DNA of 64,000 bases from Rhizobium sp. Leaf306 (GTDB lineage Bacteria > Pseudomonadota > Alphaproteobacteria > Rhizobiales > Rhizobiaceae), in contig NZ_LMNX01000001.1 in NCBI RefSeq assembly GCF_001423425.1, forward strand, positions 1,541,001 to 1,605,000. The letters are read 5' to 3'. The first letter of the stretch is position 1. The number at the start of each line of letters is the position of its first letter. Positions 34,769 through 43,271 of this stretch are shown here, one piece after another. Position numbers and translations under genes: made by a program. The notes beneath the pieces are model-generated. The model saw only the letters and a list, made by a program, of their open reading frames with translations. It had not been told where the DNA came from and searched no databases.

Positions 34769-36697
34769 CTACTCCGGGCCATCCGGTTTTGATTCTTGTT
34801 CGGGAGTCGCCGCCGCAAGCACGTGAAGAACATCATTCGCGTCCATCTCGCCGCTCATGAGGAGGGAATTCGCCAAGGACACAATCTCCTCTTTTCTTTG
34901 GGAGAGCAGCGCTGTAGCCTCGGAAACGCACCTTTGCAGACGAGCAGCGACGGCGTCGGTCAGTTCCCGATCATACATACGAAACCGCTGGACCGAGCCG
35001 GGGTCGGTTTTTCCCTCCGCGAGAAGGCTGGGACCGAATGCGAACGTCCGTTCCATCATCGTCGCCAAACCCGTCGCCGAAGCAAGGTCGGACATTTCGT
35101 GTCCGCCCGCTCCGGAGGAATGGTCGCCGAAAACGAGCTTTTCAGCGACCATCCCGCCGAACAAGATCGTGATCCTTCTCAGGTAGTCGCGCTCCACTGC
35201 GAGGTTGGGGAGAGCCAGTCGGAATTCCGTGGCTCCGAGTGCAAGCATATCCCTGCCTGCCGTAGGCTTCCTCTGCAGTCTGACACGAACGAGGTTGCCG
35301 GGTTCGAGCAGAGCGCCCACGACGGCATGACCGATCTCGTGAACCGCTACCCGCAACCACTGTTCCTCCGACAGCGCAGCGTCGCGTGGCATCGCTGCCG
35401 CGACATCGTCCGCCGACACCTCAACCCCGTCACGACGGCGGCAGATCCGCTTTGCATCCCTTGCGAGCTTTGCCAGTTCCGCGCCGGACCAGCCATGAGT
35501 ATCCTTCATCATGGGCCTCAAGTCCTCAGATCCCGCTAGCTCGGCAAGGTGCTGCCTTAGGATAGCCTCTCTTGCGTCGACGTCCGGATGGGCGATCTCG
35601 ATTACTCGTTCGAGTCTTCCCGGCCGAAGCAAAGCGGCATCTACAGCATTGGCGTCGTTGGTGGCTCCGACGACGACGACGCCAACGCGACCGCCGGACG
35701 GATCGAGGCACTCGAGGAGGGCGTTGATCACCTGCCTCTTGTAGTCGTAATGTTCGGCGTCCTTACTCGACGCGCGATCGCCGAAGCTGTCGAACTCGTC
35801 GATGAAGGCGATACACGGCGCCGTCTTCCCAGCCAGCGCGAAGAATTTTCTCATCGATTTCAGCAGGTCGCCTAGATGACCGGATGCCTGCCACTGGGCG
35901 GCCGATGCCGAAAGTAGCGGCAGTCCGCACGTTGCCGCAAGCGAAGCAGCGTAGGTCGTCTTACCGCTGCCCGGAGGTCCTGCAAGGAGGATACCCCGGT
36001 CAACGTCGTCCCATCCGATATCGCCGTGTTTCCATCCGTTGATATCCTGAGCCAGAGCCAGACCCCAGTCTCTGGCGTCGCCGTAGCCGTGCAGATTCTC
36101 GAGAGGCGTAGCCGATGGAACGGCCGGACGGGCTTTATCTGCAGGCTCCTCGCGAAGTTGCAGCAAGCTCCCGACCACGCGAGAAATCGGACGCGCGCGT
36201 TGGATCGCAAGCCTCACTCGCCGCATCGGCTGACGGGCTAGCTCCGACGCTTCGTGTTCCGAGATCGGTTTCATCCCAAGCTGCTTCGCGGCCATTCTGT
36301 AGTGAGCCGCACGCGGAGGCGCGACAGGTGCATCCAGATCGAGAAGCAGTCGAATATCATCCGAAATCTTCTTGTCTCCTCCGAGCAGGATGATCGCACG
36401 TCTCACGTTTTTGAGCTTGGCGACAATGCTCCAGGGTGAGATCTCCAGGTCGTCGGCATACCAGACGGCGCTGTCGCTCTCTCCGCCGTAATCAAGATTG
36501 TCCGCGACCTTGAGAAGCTCTCTGGCGGCCTCGGCATACAAGAACACGTCAGCTTCATTGGATACCCTTAGTAAGGCTACGAACGAGACGTTCTTCCGGT
36601 CGATGAGAGTTCCGATAGCCCCGCGAATGCCGTACTGAGCAACCAGCGTGACGAGATGTGGTGCCTGCGATGTGTAGTTCGTGCGAAATCCAACCAT
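34769..36697 (-). CDS. Soluble FtsH-like AAA+ protease (M41)
   Basis: A 642-residue protein with an intact AAA+ module and an intact M41-type zinc protease module but no membrane segment, unlike FtsH. Walker A is PPGSGKTT (241-248), Walker B CIAFIDEFD (295-303), the second region of homology ends RPGRLERV (358-365), and the protease site is HEIGH (453-457) with the third zinc ligand probably D537 in HEMSDLASATGLA. The 200-residue N-terminal region is helical and unassigned, and probably chooses the substrate or partner. CGAGG precedes the ATG at 36697. It follows the TnsA-like gene by 44 bases, so the two are probably co-transcribed and act together. Confidence 0.85.
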   Translation of the reverse strand: MVGFRTNYTSQAPHLVTLVAQYGIRGAIGTLIDRKNVSFVALLRVSNEADVFLYAEAARELLKVADNLDYGGESDSAVWYADDLEISPWSIVAKLKNVRRAIILLGGDKKISDDIRLLLDLDAPVAPPRAAHYRMAAKQLGMKPISEHEASELARQPMRRVRLAIQRARPISRVVGSLLQLREEPADKARPAVPSATPLENLHGYGDARDWGLALAQDINGWKHGDIGWDDVDRGILLAGPPGSGKTTYAASLAATCGLPLLSASAAQWQASGHLGDLLKSMRKFFALAGKTAPCIAFIDEFDSFGDRASSKDAEHYDYKRQVINALLECLDPSGGRVGVVVVGATNDANAVDAALLRPGRLERVIEIAHPDVDAREAILRQHLAELAGSEDLRPMMKDTHGWSGAELAKLARDAKRICRRRDGVEVSADDVAAAMPRDAALSEEQWLRVAVHEIGHAVVGALLEPGNLVRVRLQRKPTAGRDMLALGATEFRLALPNLAVERDYLRRITILFGGMVAEKLVFGDHSSGAGGHEMSDLASATGLATMMERTFAFGPSLLAEGKTDPGSVQRFRMYDRELTDAVAARLQRCVSEATALLSQRKEEIVSLANSLLMSGEMDANDVLHVLAAATPEQESKPDGPE

Positions 36698-36741
36698 GGT
36701 GAGCCTCGGGCGTGTTTAGAAACAAAAACGGAGAGCGCAGT

Positions 36742-37350
36742 TCAGCTCCGTATTCGTCTCACCATCGTCTCCGGGCCGAGCAGCGCTTCGTCTAGGTCCG
36801 CTTCGAGAAAACCGTGGAGCATAAGGGCCGCAACGGCGGCGACGGGCTCGCGTACGCGGAGGACCGAAAGGCAGTCGGCCATGGGAAGCGATCCCTGTTC
36901 GTCGAGGGTCGCAAGCAGTCTGATCCGATCCGACAGTGTCACCGTGTAATTCGCGTAGTGCAGCAGATCGCGGGCATTGCGCAGTCTGAAGCCGCTGTAG
37001 ATCTCCGTGCGCGGAACCAGCCGGTATACCGCTCCGATATCTCGGGCCAGACCCTCCAGGTCGCTCTGCTGGCTGCTGGCGTGATCGGGAGCGTCGATTA
37101 TCCAGATCGTGCCTTCGGTGTCGACCATCCGGAAGTCAGGAAGGTGTCCGATATGGTCGGCCTCGGGAAAACCCACACATGAAGACCAGCTTTCGACATT
37201 ACTGTCGACATCTAGGATAGCGGCCAGATCCTTAGCTGTTCCGGATCGGAAATTGACTACACCGCGGCCTTTGACTGTTGGGCCGGCGAAGGGTCTGGGA
37301 GGCGGCAACTGGACGGCGTCGGGCCGCACCGAAGTCTTGTGCTTCTTCAT
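36742..37350 (-). CDS. TnsA-like endonuclease-fold protein
   Basis: A 202-residue protein whose layout resembles TnsA-type endonuclease subunits of Tn7-like elements: a nuclease-like N-terminal part (about 30-105; VESWSSCVGF, then HLPDFRMVDTEGTIWIID) and a C-terminal winged-helix-like part (about 150-200; LPMADCLSVLRVREPVAAV). The Asp of PDF is where TnsA has a catalytic Asp, but the following Gln/Glu-x-Lys signature appears to be replaced (IIDAPDH), so it may lack nuclease activity. No TnsB, TnsC or TniQ gene is near. It precedes the AAA-M41 gene by 44 bases. The family call is by pattern and needs a profile search. Confidence 0.5.
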   Translation of the reverse strand: MKKHKTSVRPDAVQLPPPRPFAGPTVKGRGVVNFRSGTAKDLAAILDVDSNVESWSSCVGFPEADHIGHLPDFRMVDTEGTIWIIDAPDHASSQQSDLEGLARDIGAVYRLVPRTEIYSGFRLRNARDLLHYANYTVTLSDRIRLLATLDEQGSLPMADCLSVLRVREPVAAVAALMLHGFLEADLDEALLGPETMVRRIRS

Positions 37351-37616
37351 ATCGAGCTCACAAACGAACAGAGAGGATGACCTCCGCGACTTGCGCGGTA
37401 AGCGATCAGCGTATTCGTATCTTGCGCGATATGGTCTTCGTCATGGAGTTAGCCGTCCTGGAACAGTGATACTGCTGTCCGAGGATCATCAGACCAGATG
37501 GTTGATATTGCCTTAACGCCTCGCAATTTTAATTGCTTCCCGAATAATCTAGTATAGGCCCGTCCATTCAAAGCGATGCCAGGTGCGAAACTCCCAGTTC
37601 CAATCAATTTTACCAA
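37351..37616. other. Divergent intergenic region
   Basis: Upstream region of the TnsA-like/AAA operon, about 330 bases to the next gene when the palindrome at 37617-37637 is included. No other feature is supported. Confidence 0.35.
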
Positions 37617-37637
37617 TCTGGAAATTAAATTTCCAGA
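37617..37637. promoter_or_regulatory. 21-bp palindrome
   Basis: TCTGGAAATT and AATTTCCAGA are exact inverted repeats around a single A. It ends 41 bases before the ATG of the 84-residue gene and fits a dimeric repressor site. Confidence 0.45.
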
Positions 37638-37678
37638 GCTCATCGGTACTGCTCGGAGCCCTGAACCGGAGGACCGCC

Positions 37679-37933
37679 ATGTCGAAGCTGCCAAAACACT
37701 TGCGGGAGGCTCAAGAGTTATTCCGAGCACGGATGACCGAGCACCGTCGACACCTAGACGCTCTTTTCGAAGACGGGGGATCTCTAGTTCCGTCCGAACG
37801 GTTGATTGGCGAAATCAGATCGTCAGGAACCCTAGAGACAACAACGGCTGAAGACTTCCCTGCGCGGCTCAGCGCAGAGATCGGGCAGGAAGATGCCGAA
37901 GCATTGAACCTGGTGAGAAGAGTAATTCAGTAG
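37679..37933 (+). CDS. Hypothetical protein, 84 residues
   Basis: CGGAGG lies close before the ATG at 37679. The product begins MSKLPKHLREAQELFRARMT and is charged and helical with no membrane segment. I do not recognise a family. A 21-bp palindrome just upstream suggests repression, and the gene is divergent from the TnsA-like/AAA-M41 operon 328 bases away, so a regulatory link is possible but unproven. Confidence 0.6.
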   Translation: MSKLPKHLREAQELFRARMTEHRRHLDALFEDGGSLVPSERLIGEIRSSGTLETTTAEDFPARLSAEIGQEDAEALNLVRRVIQ

Positions 37934-38235
37934 CTTGCCGCGATAGCGATGCAGCGGAAGCGCGTTTTGGGCCAGGCCCGCAATCGCCTGAGCGGGTAGC
38001 GGCTTCTACACGGCGTTCGCGGACGTGGAAATCGGCCAACTTTCGATTGGCCGAGACGCTTTCAGCACACGTCGATCGTGTATTCGCGTTTCGAGGCAAG
38101 CGTTCAGGCAGGTCTACGGTCGGATGCAAAATTCCGTGGCAAAGGCATCCTTGATCTTCAGTTGGGCGCATCACTACCCGCGGTTGTGACAAAACCTCAG
38201 GGCTCAGGCGTTTTCTGGCCTGACTTCGAAGCAAC
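37934..38235. other. Intergenic region, no gene seen
   Basis: About 300 bases between two convergent small genes. No hairpin or gene is supported. Confidence 0.35.
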
Positions 38236-38583
38236 TTATAAAATCATAAGACCTGATGCGAGCCCCAGCGAAAGGCTGGCGATTAGAAGCAAGATAACCT
38301 TTGCGTTTATCGGGAGGCGGTGCTGACCGGAAGGCGGAGACGATCCTTGTGCAACCCGAACACCTTCGTCCACACCGGTTGGCTCCACGGCCTCCTCCGA
38401 TCCGAAAAAGGGACGATCTTCGGGTGGCTGAGATACGACTATGTGCGTGATGTGCTCGCTATCAAGCTTGACCGTGAAGGGTATCTGATCTGCAACGCGC
38501 AGGTTTTTCGCGACAGCGTGTGCCGCGGTCGCTTCGTCGAGGGTTTCGACAAGGGAGGTATGTGTTACGAGATAATAGGGCAT
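38236..38583 (-). CDS. Small protein with C-terminal membrane anchor
   Basis: A 115-residue protein opening MPYYLVTHTSLVETLDEATA, a beginning I associate with a group of small rhizobial proteins, followed by a short alpha/beta part ending THIVVSQPP, a polar linker and a C-terminal membrane helix (INAKVILLLIASLSLGLASG). TAGGAA precedes the ATG at 38583. It is probably held in the inner membrane with the N-terminal domain in the cytoplasm. The function is unknown. Confidence 0.6.
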   Translation of the reverse strand: MPYYLVTHTSLVETLDEATAAHAVAKNLRVADQIPFTVKLDSEHITHIVVSQPPEDRPFFGSEEAVEPTGVDEGVRVAQGSSPPSGQHRLPINAKVILLLIASLSLGLASGLMIL

Positions 38584-38980
38584 GCAGTTCCTACGGCATC
38601 AAAGGCGGGCTTTGGCAAAAGAAAGCCGGACGAATTTCGGCTCAGGCAGCCCATTCGCAAGAATAGGACTTGTAGCCGCAGACAAGCCGACCCCTGTAAG
38701 TCGGTTTCCAAGATAGCCCTAACTACCCCGGTCCGTCATCCGGAAACGGCCCCCGCGGGTTCCTGCAGCAGTAGTCGGATCGTGGGAATTCGCACCGACC
38801 CATTGGCGACCTTTGCTCCCTCTACTGCGATAATTCGCCGCCTTCGACCCAGAAAGTAGACAGCGTGACAGCCAGGACGAAGCAAGGCACGCTGTTCGCC
38901 TTATCCTCGCGCTGTTTTCGTCCGTCGAGGTTCGAAGGTGTGAACGCGTTCGAAGAGGAGAGCAACCGCTGCCTCGATTT
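38584..38980. other. Intergenic region, no gene seen
   Basis: About 400 bases. Open frames on both strands lack ribosome binding sites. I see no repeat or promoter worth naming. Confidence 0.4.
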
Positions 38981-39952
38981 TTAGACCCCTTCATAGACCA
39001 GCTGGGTAAACAGACCCGGCGTAATCACGAATTTGCCCCAGGACTTGTCGAATGCCGCAGTTGGCCCTGCCGCGACGACTTCGCCGACCGACATGCCTTT
39101 TGCCTTGAGCGCAGCAACATTGTCCCTCACCGAGACCATCATGTCGTGGAAAGCCTGCAGCTCGGCCTTGTTACTAACGGGAGCACCGTGCCCCGGGATT
39201 ACGATCGTCCTGTCGTCCACCATGGAAAGGCTTTTGGCGCAGGCAGCGATCTTTCCATCGATGCTACCTCCTGTTGAATAGTCGATGAACGGATAGATTC
39301 CGTTCCAGTAAGTGTCCCCGGTATGAAGGACGTTCTGCTCGACGAAGTGTACGCCGATATCGCTGTCGGTATGGGCGGGTTCGTAGCATATCAGATGAAG
39401 CTCGCAGCCTTCGTAGTCTACGTGCTGATCAGCGGTAAAAGTCTCGCTTGGTATCGCGCCAGCTGGAGACGGCGGGAACGAGTAATCCCAGTCTTCGACA
39501 CGTTGGGTCTGCATGAGGCGCTTTTTCGTGTTTTCATGCGCGACGATCTTCGCGCCAGCTGCGTGGATCCATTCATTGCCGTCAGCATGGTCGAAATGCC
39601 AGTGGGTATTTACTAGGTGGGTCACTGGCTGTCGACCGAGATCCGCCAACGCCTGCTTGATTTTCGGCTGCGTCGCGGTGATCCCGGCATCGATCATCAC
39701 CTTGCCCTGCTTGCCAGCGAAGACGGCGATGTTGCCACCGGAGCCCTCCAGCACGGCAACGTCTCCCCGGAGCTTAAATGTAGTGATGTCGGCCTTGGCG
39801 GCGGCCCCTCGTATCATGCCTACGAGCTGGTGGGCTTCCGCGTAGGCCTCCCTCGGCGATAGCCACCCCCCGGCAACCCCCGCTGAAGCAACCCCCACGC
39901 AGCACATGCAGAAGCCGCGCCGTGAAAGCTTAGGAACTTGAAACGTCGACAT
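38981..39952 (-). CDS. Tat-exported metallo-beta-lactamase-fold hydrolase
   Basis: A 323-residue protein with a twin-arginine signal (SRRGFCMCCVGVASAGVAGG, then SPREAYA) and a metallo-beta-lactamase fold. Zinc ligands are in LVNTHWHFDHADGNEWI, and further His/Asp ligands in VLHTGDTYWNG and IVIPGHGAP. The signal shows it is folded before export to the periplasm. The fold includes lactamases, glyoxalase II and alkylsulphatase-like enzymes, so the substrate is open; a conventional lactamase is not indicated. GAGGAA precedes the ATG. It is a single gene. Confidence 0.85.
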   Translation of the reverse strand: MSTFQVPKLSRRGFCMCCVGVASAGVAGGWLSPREAYAEAHQLVGMIRGAAAKADITTFKLRGDVAVLEGSGGNIAVFAGKQGKVMIDAGITATQPKIKQALADLGRQPVTHLVNTHWHFDHADGNEWIHAAGAKIVAHENTKKRLMQTQRVEDWDYSFPPSPAGAIPSETFTADQHVDYEGCELHLICYEPAHTDSDIGVHFVEQNVLHTGDTYWNGIYPFIDYSTGGSIDGKIAACAKSLSMVDDRTIVIPGHGAPVSNKAELQAFHDMMVSVRDNVAALKAKGMSVGEVVAAGPTAAFDKSWGKFVITPGLFTQLVYEGV

Positions 39953-40282
39953 GGAGGTTCCTCATATGGGACTGAACATAACTTGAGATGAACGTTTGGG
40001 CAGGTGGAATGCTTGTAGAATCCGCTCCATAAGCTCCGCGATGATCTTTAGCAGCGTTCCCTGGAGGCTAGGCGCGGAAAGGAGCTGTTACCCGGGGTTT
40101 TCCGAGGTGACACCAGGTCGGTCGGCTAGCTGATAACAAAACCACCATCCGTGTAATGGTCTGCCCTTTCATCGGGCATCATGCGATTAGATAGCGACAA
40201 CGCGCAGTGACCGATTCCGGTCTCGCCCCGTTGCTTTCAGGACTTGCGAGAAAATCTGCGAAGTTATGTAGAATTTGTAAGA
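39953..40282. other. Intergenic region, no gene seen
   Basis: About 330 bases between the NmrA-like gene's terminator and the metallo-beta-lactamase-fold gene. Only a short stem (GCCC and GGGC near 40165) is seen. Confidence 0.35.
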
Positions 40283-40310
40283 GGGATAGCGGAAGAGAAG
40301 CCGCTATCCC
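40283..40310 (-). terminator. Hairpin downstream of the NmrA-like gene
   Basis: GGGATAGCGG and CCGCTATCCC form a perfect 10-bp stem with an 8-base loop, 54 bases past the stop codon. The following T-tract on the minus strand is weak (TCTTACAAATT). Confidence 0.55.
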
Positions 40311-40364
40311 GGTGGTCGCCCTCTTTGAACTTCGAGAATTACGGCCTCAAATATGCAGTGACGG

Positions 40365-41258
40365 CTATTCTTCGACCGGCTTGCGCTTGAACGCAGAAAG
40401 ATTCTCTTTCAGCCAGGCATATGCCGACCGAGGTTGTTGTCCGGTGATTTCGAAGACAGTGGATGTCGTTTCCGACTGTACGGACAATTCAAACAATCGG
40501 TCGAGACCAAGTTGAAGGTCGGCTATCATCTCGCTCAGCCCAGAATTCAAAAGCAGCTCGCGGTGTTCTCCAGGGGTTCGGTGGTCATATAAGATTTGCT
40601 CGCCGAGCAGACGCGATAGCTCGGCAGCGATTTGGGGCATGCTGACTGCTTCTGGTCCTGTAAGATGATAGGCCCGCTGCGCTTGAGGGTTCGCCGTGTC
40701 GAGAAGTACTACGCGCGCCACGTCGGCGACGTCGCGGGTATCGATGAGGTTGACGCGTCCTTCGCCTGCAGCCCCGCCCCATGCGCCTTGGACGACAAAC
40801 GGTGCCCTGCTCTTCAATATATCGACAAAGGTTGATGGACGAAGTAGCGTGTATCCAACATCGCGTGTGGCAAGATGCGCCTCGATCTCTGCATGCCAGT
40901 CGAACGGGTGAAGCCTTACAGGCGGTCCCATTACCGAGACCTTCACAATGTGAGCGACTCCGGCATCAACCGCCGCATCAATCAGCGCGATTTCGTTCTC
41001 TACCTGCCGCCCGTAAGTGCCGTGCACCACGAAAAGCCTGTCAGCTCCTTCGACAGCCTTTGACAGGGTGGATGGTTTTTCGAAGTCGACCACTGTCGGC
41101 GTGATCCCGGGAGGCAGCCGGTCAGTGGACGGATCGCGCGAAAGCGCTACGATTTCGACGTCGTCGGCTACGAGTTTCGAGAGTAGCGCAGAACCAATTC
41201 GCCCTGTAGCGCCCGCAACCGCGATGCGCAAGGCGCCATTAGAGAGTGAGTCAGACAT
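40365..41258 (-). CDS. NmrA-like NAD(P)-binding protein
   Basis: A 297-residue atypical short-chain dehydrogenase fold. The nucleotide-binding motif is AVAGATGRIGSALL near the N-terminus, followed by VVDFEKPSTL, a sequence for a second strand HIVKVSVMGPP, and YTLLRPSTFVDIL. The usual catalytic YxxxK of active SDR enzymes is not evident, as in NmrA-type redox sensors and some quinone reductases. It stands alone with a hairpin behind it. Confidence 0.8.
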   Translation of the reverse strand: MSDSLSNGALRIAVAGATGRIGSALLSKLVADDVEIVALSRDPSTDRLPPGITPTVVDFEKPSTLSKAVEGADRLFVVHGTYGRQVENEIALIDAAVDAGVAHIVKVSVMGPPVRLHPFDWHAEIEAHLATRDVGYTLLRPSTFVDILKSRAPFVVQGAWGGAAGEGRVNLIDTRDVADVARVVLLDTANPQAQRAYHLTGPEAVSMPQIAAELSRLLGEQILYDHRTPGEHRELLLNSGLSEMIADLQLGLDRLFELSVQSETTSTVFEITGQQPRSAYAWLKENLSAFKRKPVEE

Positions 41259-41529
41259 AATGTACCTTCTTGATCATCTGGGGTGACGTCAAAATGCGGT
41301 TGCTCATTACGGAAAGTTTTAACCATCCGGCATAATCGTCTCAGTTCATATACTTGATTACCGAGCCGCAAGTTGATCGACGCTATTCTGACTAAGCTTT
41401 TGACGGCGTTGCGTACAAGGATGACCGTCCTTTCGCACGCGGCTAATTTATGTGCCGCACCGCATTTTCGCTTGGTGACTCAAATGAGGAATTCAAAATC
41501 CGAACCCTCTACGAACCAGGCGTTTCCAC

Positions 41530-41715
41530 CTAGTCGATACGGCCAGACGCGGGCGGGTCACTCGCAGGGAACGACTCCATCAGGGCCTCATCAAGAAATT
41601 GGTCGGGAGTCGATCTCGGGAAAGACTGCTTCTCAAGGCGCAAGTCTGCGAACTCCGGTAACGTTTCTGCCCCGTCACGCAGTGGTTCGAAGGCGTTATC
41701 TGTCGTTTTGGTCAT
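41530..41715 (-). CDS. Small protein with ESFPASDPPA motif, 61 residues
   Basis: AGGAG precedes the ATG at 41715. The C-terminal FLDEALMESFPASDPPASGR carries the ESFPASDPPA signature found at the end of many short alphaproteobacterial proteins of unknown function. It is acidic and probably disordered. It is divergent from the nitrile hydratase operon, 218 bases away. Confidence 0.65.
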   Translation of the reverse strand: MTKTTDNAFEPLRDGAETLPEFADLRLEKQSFPRSTPDQFLDEALMESFPASDPPASGRID

Positions 41716-41933
41716 CGCTAGTTCTCCTATCGGGCGAGATATGGGCATGTGGCTGGTCTTCGGTATTGGACGATCCAGCACTCCAATGGCAGCATCGCGG
41801 TGGCTCGTAGGGCAACGCAGTGAGTGACCCCAGCGACAGGAAGAAGCCGTCCGACACTACTTCGGGCACCGAATTCTACAATAATCGCAACAACCGCGGT
41901 TCTACCCTCCTGTGAGAATTGATGGAGGGCTCG

Positions 41934-42278
41934 TTGTTAGCAAAACTCGAAAAAATAAGTGGCGTCGTTCCGGCTGAGGGTGAAGTCCCAGTCTTTGACG
42001 AGGGCGACATGGTAGTCATCGCAACCCGTTCGCCCATTGGGCACTACCGGATGCCTACGTATCTCCGCGGCAAAATCGGAAAAGTCGAAGCCATCATGCC
42101 GCAAATGGCTATGGACAACGAGGAAGAGGGATATGGCCGCAACGCGGGGTCCAAGGGTCACTACTACCGAGTGGCAATCCCGATGACCGAGATTTGGTCG
42201 GACTACATCGGTTCTGCGAATGACGGCCTCCGAATTGAAATCTTCGAAAACTGGCTGGAGAAACCGTCCGATGTCTGA
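41934..42278 (+). CDS. Nitrile hydratase / thiocyanate hydrolase beta, C-terminal-half subunit
   Basis: A 114-residue protein equal to the SH3-like C-terminal half of nitrile hydratase beta subunits: FDEGDMVVIATRSPIGHYRM, TYLRGKIGKVEAI and GHYYRVAIPMTEIWSDYI. In thiocyanate hydrolase and toyocamycin nitrile hydratase the beta subunit is split into two proteins in the same way. I place the start at the TTG at 41934 because GGAGG lies five bases upstream, although a TTG/ATG at 41919-41924 is possible. The stop overlaps the alpha-subunit gene by eight bases. Confidence 0.7.
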   Translation: MLAKLEKISGVVPAEGEVPVFDEGDMVVIATRSPIGHYRMPTYLRGKIGKVEAIMPQMAMDNEEEGYGRNAGSKGHYYRVAIPMTEIWSDYIGSANDGLRIEIFENWLEKPSDV

Positions 42279-42927
42279 TCATCACCACCATGACCATGAC
42301 CATGACCATGACCATGACCATACACCCATCACGGTCGATGAAATGCCAAGCTATTTCGACCTCATGGAAACGGCGGTGCGTGAGCTTCTCGTCGAACGAA
42401 AGTTCTTCAGAGCCGACGAAATCCGGCGCCAGATCGAAGTGCTCGATTCCCGAACTCCGGCCCTGGGGGCGAAAGTCGTCGCGAGGGCTTGGACGGACCC
42501 GGCGTTCAAGTCGCGTCTTCTCGAGAACGGTCGCACGGGTTGCGAAGAGCTCGGCATAACCTTCTACGACGATACCCAGTTGATCGTCTTGGAAAACACG
42601 CCGGAAGTCCACAATCTGATCGTTTGTACTTTGTGCTCGTGCTACCCGCGCCCCGTCCTCGGTCTTCCTCCTGACTGGTACAAGCTCAAGCCCTACCGCG
42701 CCCGCGCAGTCTACGAGCCCCGGTCGGTCCTCGAAGAATTCGGGACCTCCATACCGGACGACGTCGAGATACGGGTAAGCGACTCCACCGCGATCATCCG
42801 CTACCTCGTGCTGCCGATGCGACCGGACGGGACCGAGCACCTCAACGAAACGCAACTAGCCGACCTGGTCACTCGTGATGCGATGATCGGGGTCATCCAG
42901 GTCGCATACAACAGAGAGGCAGTGTGA
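42271..42927 (+). CDS. Cobalt-type nitrile hydratase alpha / SCNase gamma subunit
   Basis: Catalytic subunit of 218 residues that hydrates nitriles to amides, or hydrolyses thiocyanate, at a non-corrin cobalt. The metal-binding claw is VCTLCSCYPRP (about residues 113-123), where Thr in CTLC marks the cobalt rather than the iron type. Also typical are RTPALGAKVVARAW, GLPPDWYKLKPYRARAVYEP and VLPMRPDGTEHL. The N-terminus is a His/Asp run encoded by five CATGAC repeats and may hold metal. It lies between two beta-half genes and upstream of a channel and a CbiM-like permease. The substrate cannot be told from sequence alone. Confidence 0.85.
   Translation: MSDHHHHDHDHDHDHDHTPITVDEMPSYFDLMETAVRELLVERKFFRADEIRRQIEVLDSRTPALGAKVVARAWTDPAFKSRLLENGRTGCEELGITFYDDTQLIVLENTPEVHNLIVCTLCSCYPRPVLGLPPDWYKLKPYRARAVYEPRSVLEEFGTSIPDDVEIRVSDSTAIIRYLVLPMRPDGTEHLNETQLADLVTRDAMIGVIQVAYNREAV
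42289..42318 (+). repeat. CATGAC hexanucleotide repeat
   Basis: Five perfect copies of CATGAC within the nitrile hydratase alpha gene, encoding alternating His and Asp. Gain or loss of a unit would keep the frame. Confidence 0.85.
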
Positions 42928-43271
42928 TGGGAACCGAGAATCTCGTGAGAAAACTGCCTAACGACATCGGCGGGGACGAAGCAGGGAAAATCGAGCGCGT
43001 GGAACACGTGTTGCTCCCGTGGGAGAAGCGATGCCATGCGTTGGCCGATGTCCTCGACTTCCATAAGATCATCAATACGGAAGAGAAGCGGCGCGGCGTC
43101 GAATCTCTGGGCGCCGAGATGATCGGAGAGCTTTCGTATTATGAACGGTGGATCGTCGCATTTGCCAACATACTTTTCCAGAAAGGCATTTTGACGCCGG
43201 GGGAACTGGCGATGAAGATGTCGGAGGTTGAAGGACGGTTCTCCGATGTTCCAAGCACGCACCATAACTAG
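42927..43271 (+). CDS. Nitrile hydratase beta N-terminal-half / accessory subunit
   Basis: A 114-residue helical protein resembling the N-terminal half of nitrile hydratase beta subunits and the related accessory proteins: VLLPWEKRCHALADVLDFHK, then GELSYYERWIVAFANILFQK and GILTPGELAMKM. The ATG at 42927 overlaps the alpha stop by one base (TGATG), with GAGAGG upstream. It may be the missing half of beta (as in three-subunit thiocyanate hydrolase) or an activator that delivers cobalt; both are consistent with the family. Confidence 0.65.
   Translation: MGTENLVRKLPNDIGGDEAGKIERVEHVLLPWEKRCHALADVLDFHKIINTEEKRRGVESLGAEMIGELSYYERWIVAFANILFQKGILTPGELAMKMSEVEGRFSDVPSTHHN

Noticed and set aside
36742-37350. 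Active Tn7-like transposon
   Set aside because: Only a TnsA-like gene with an apparently degenerate active site is present; no TnsB, TnsC, TniQ or end repeats are seen.
42109-42855. Long minus-strand frame with a Val-Met repeat
   Set aside because: It is antisense to the nitrile hydratase genes; the Val-Met run is only the CATGAC repeat read backwards.
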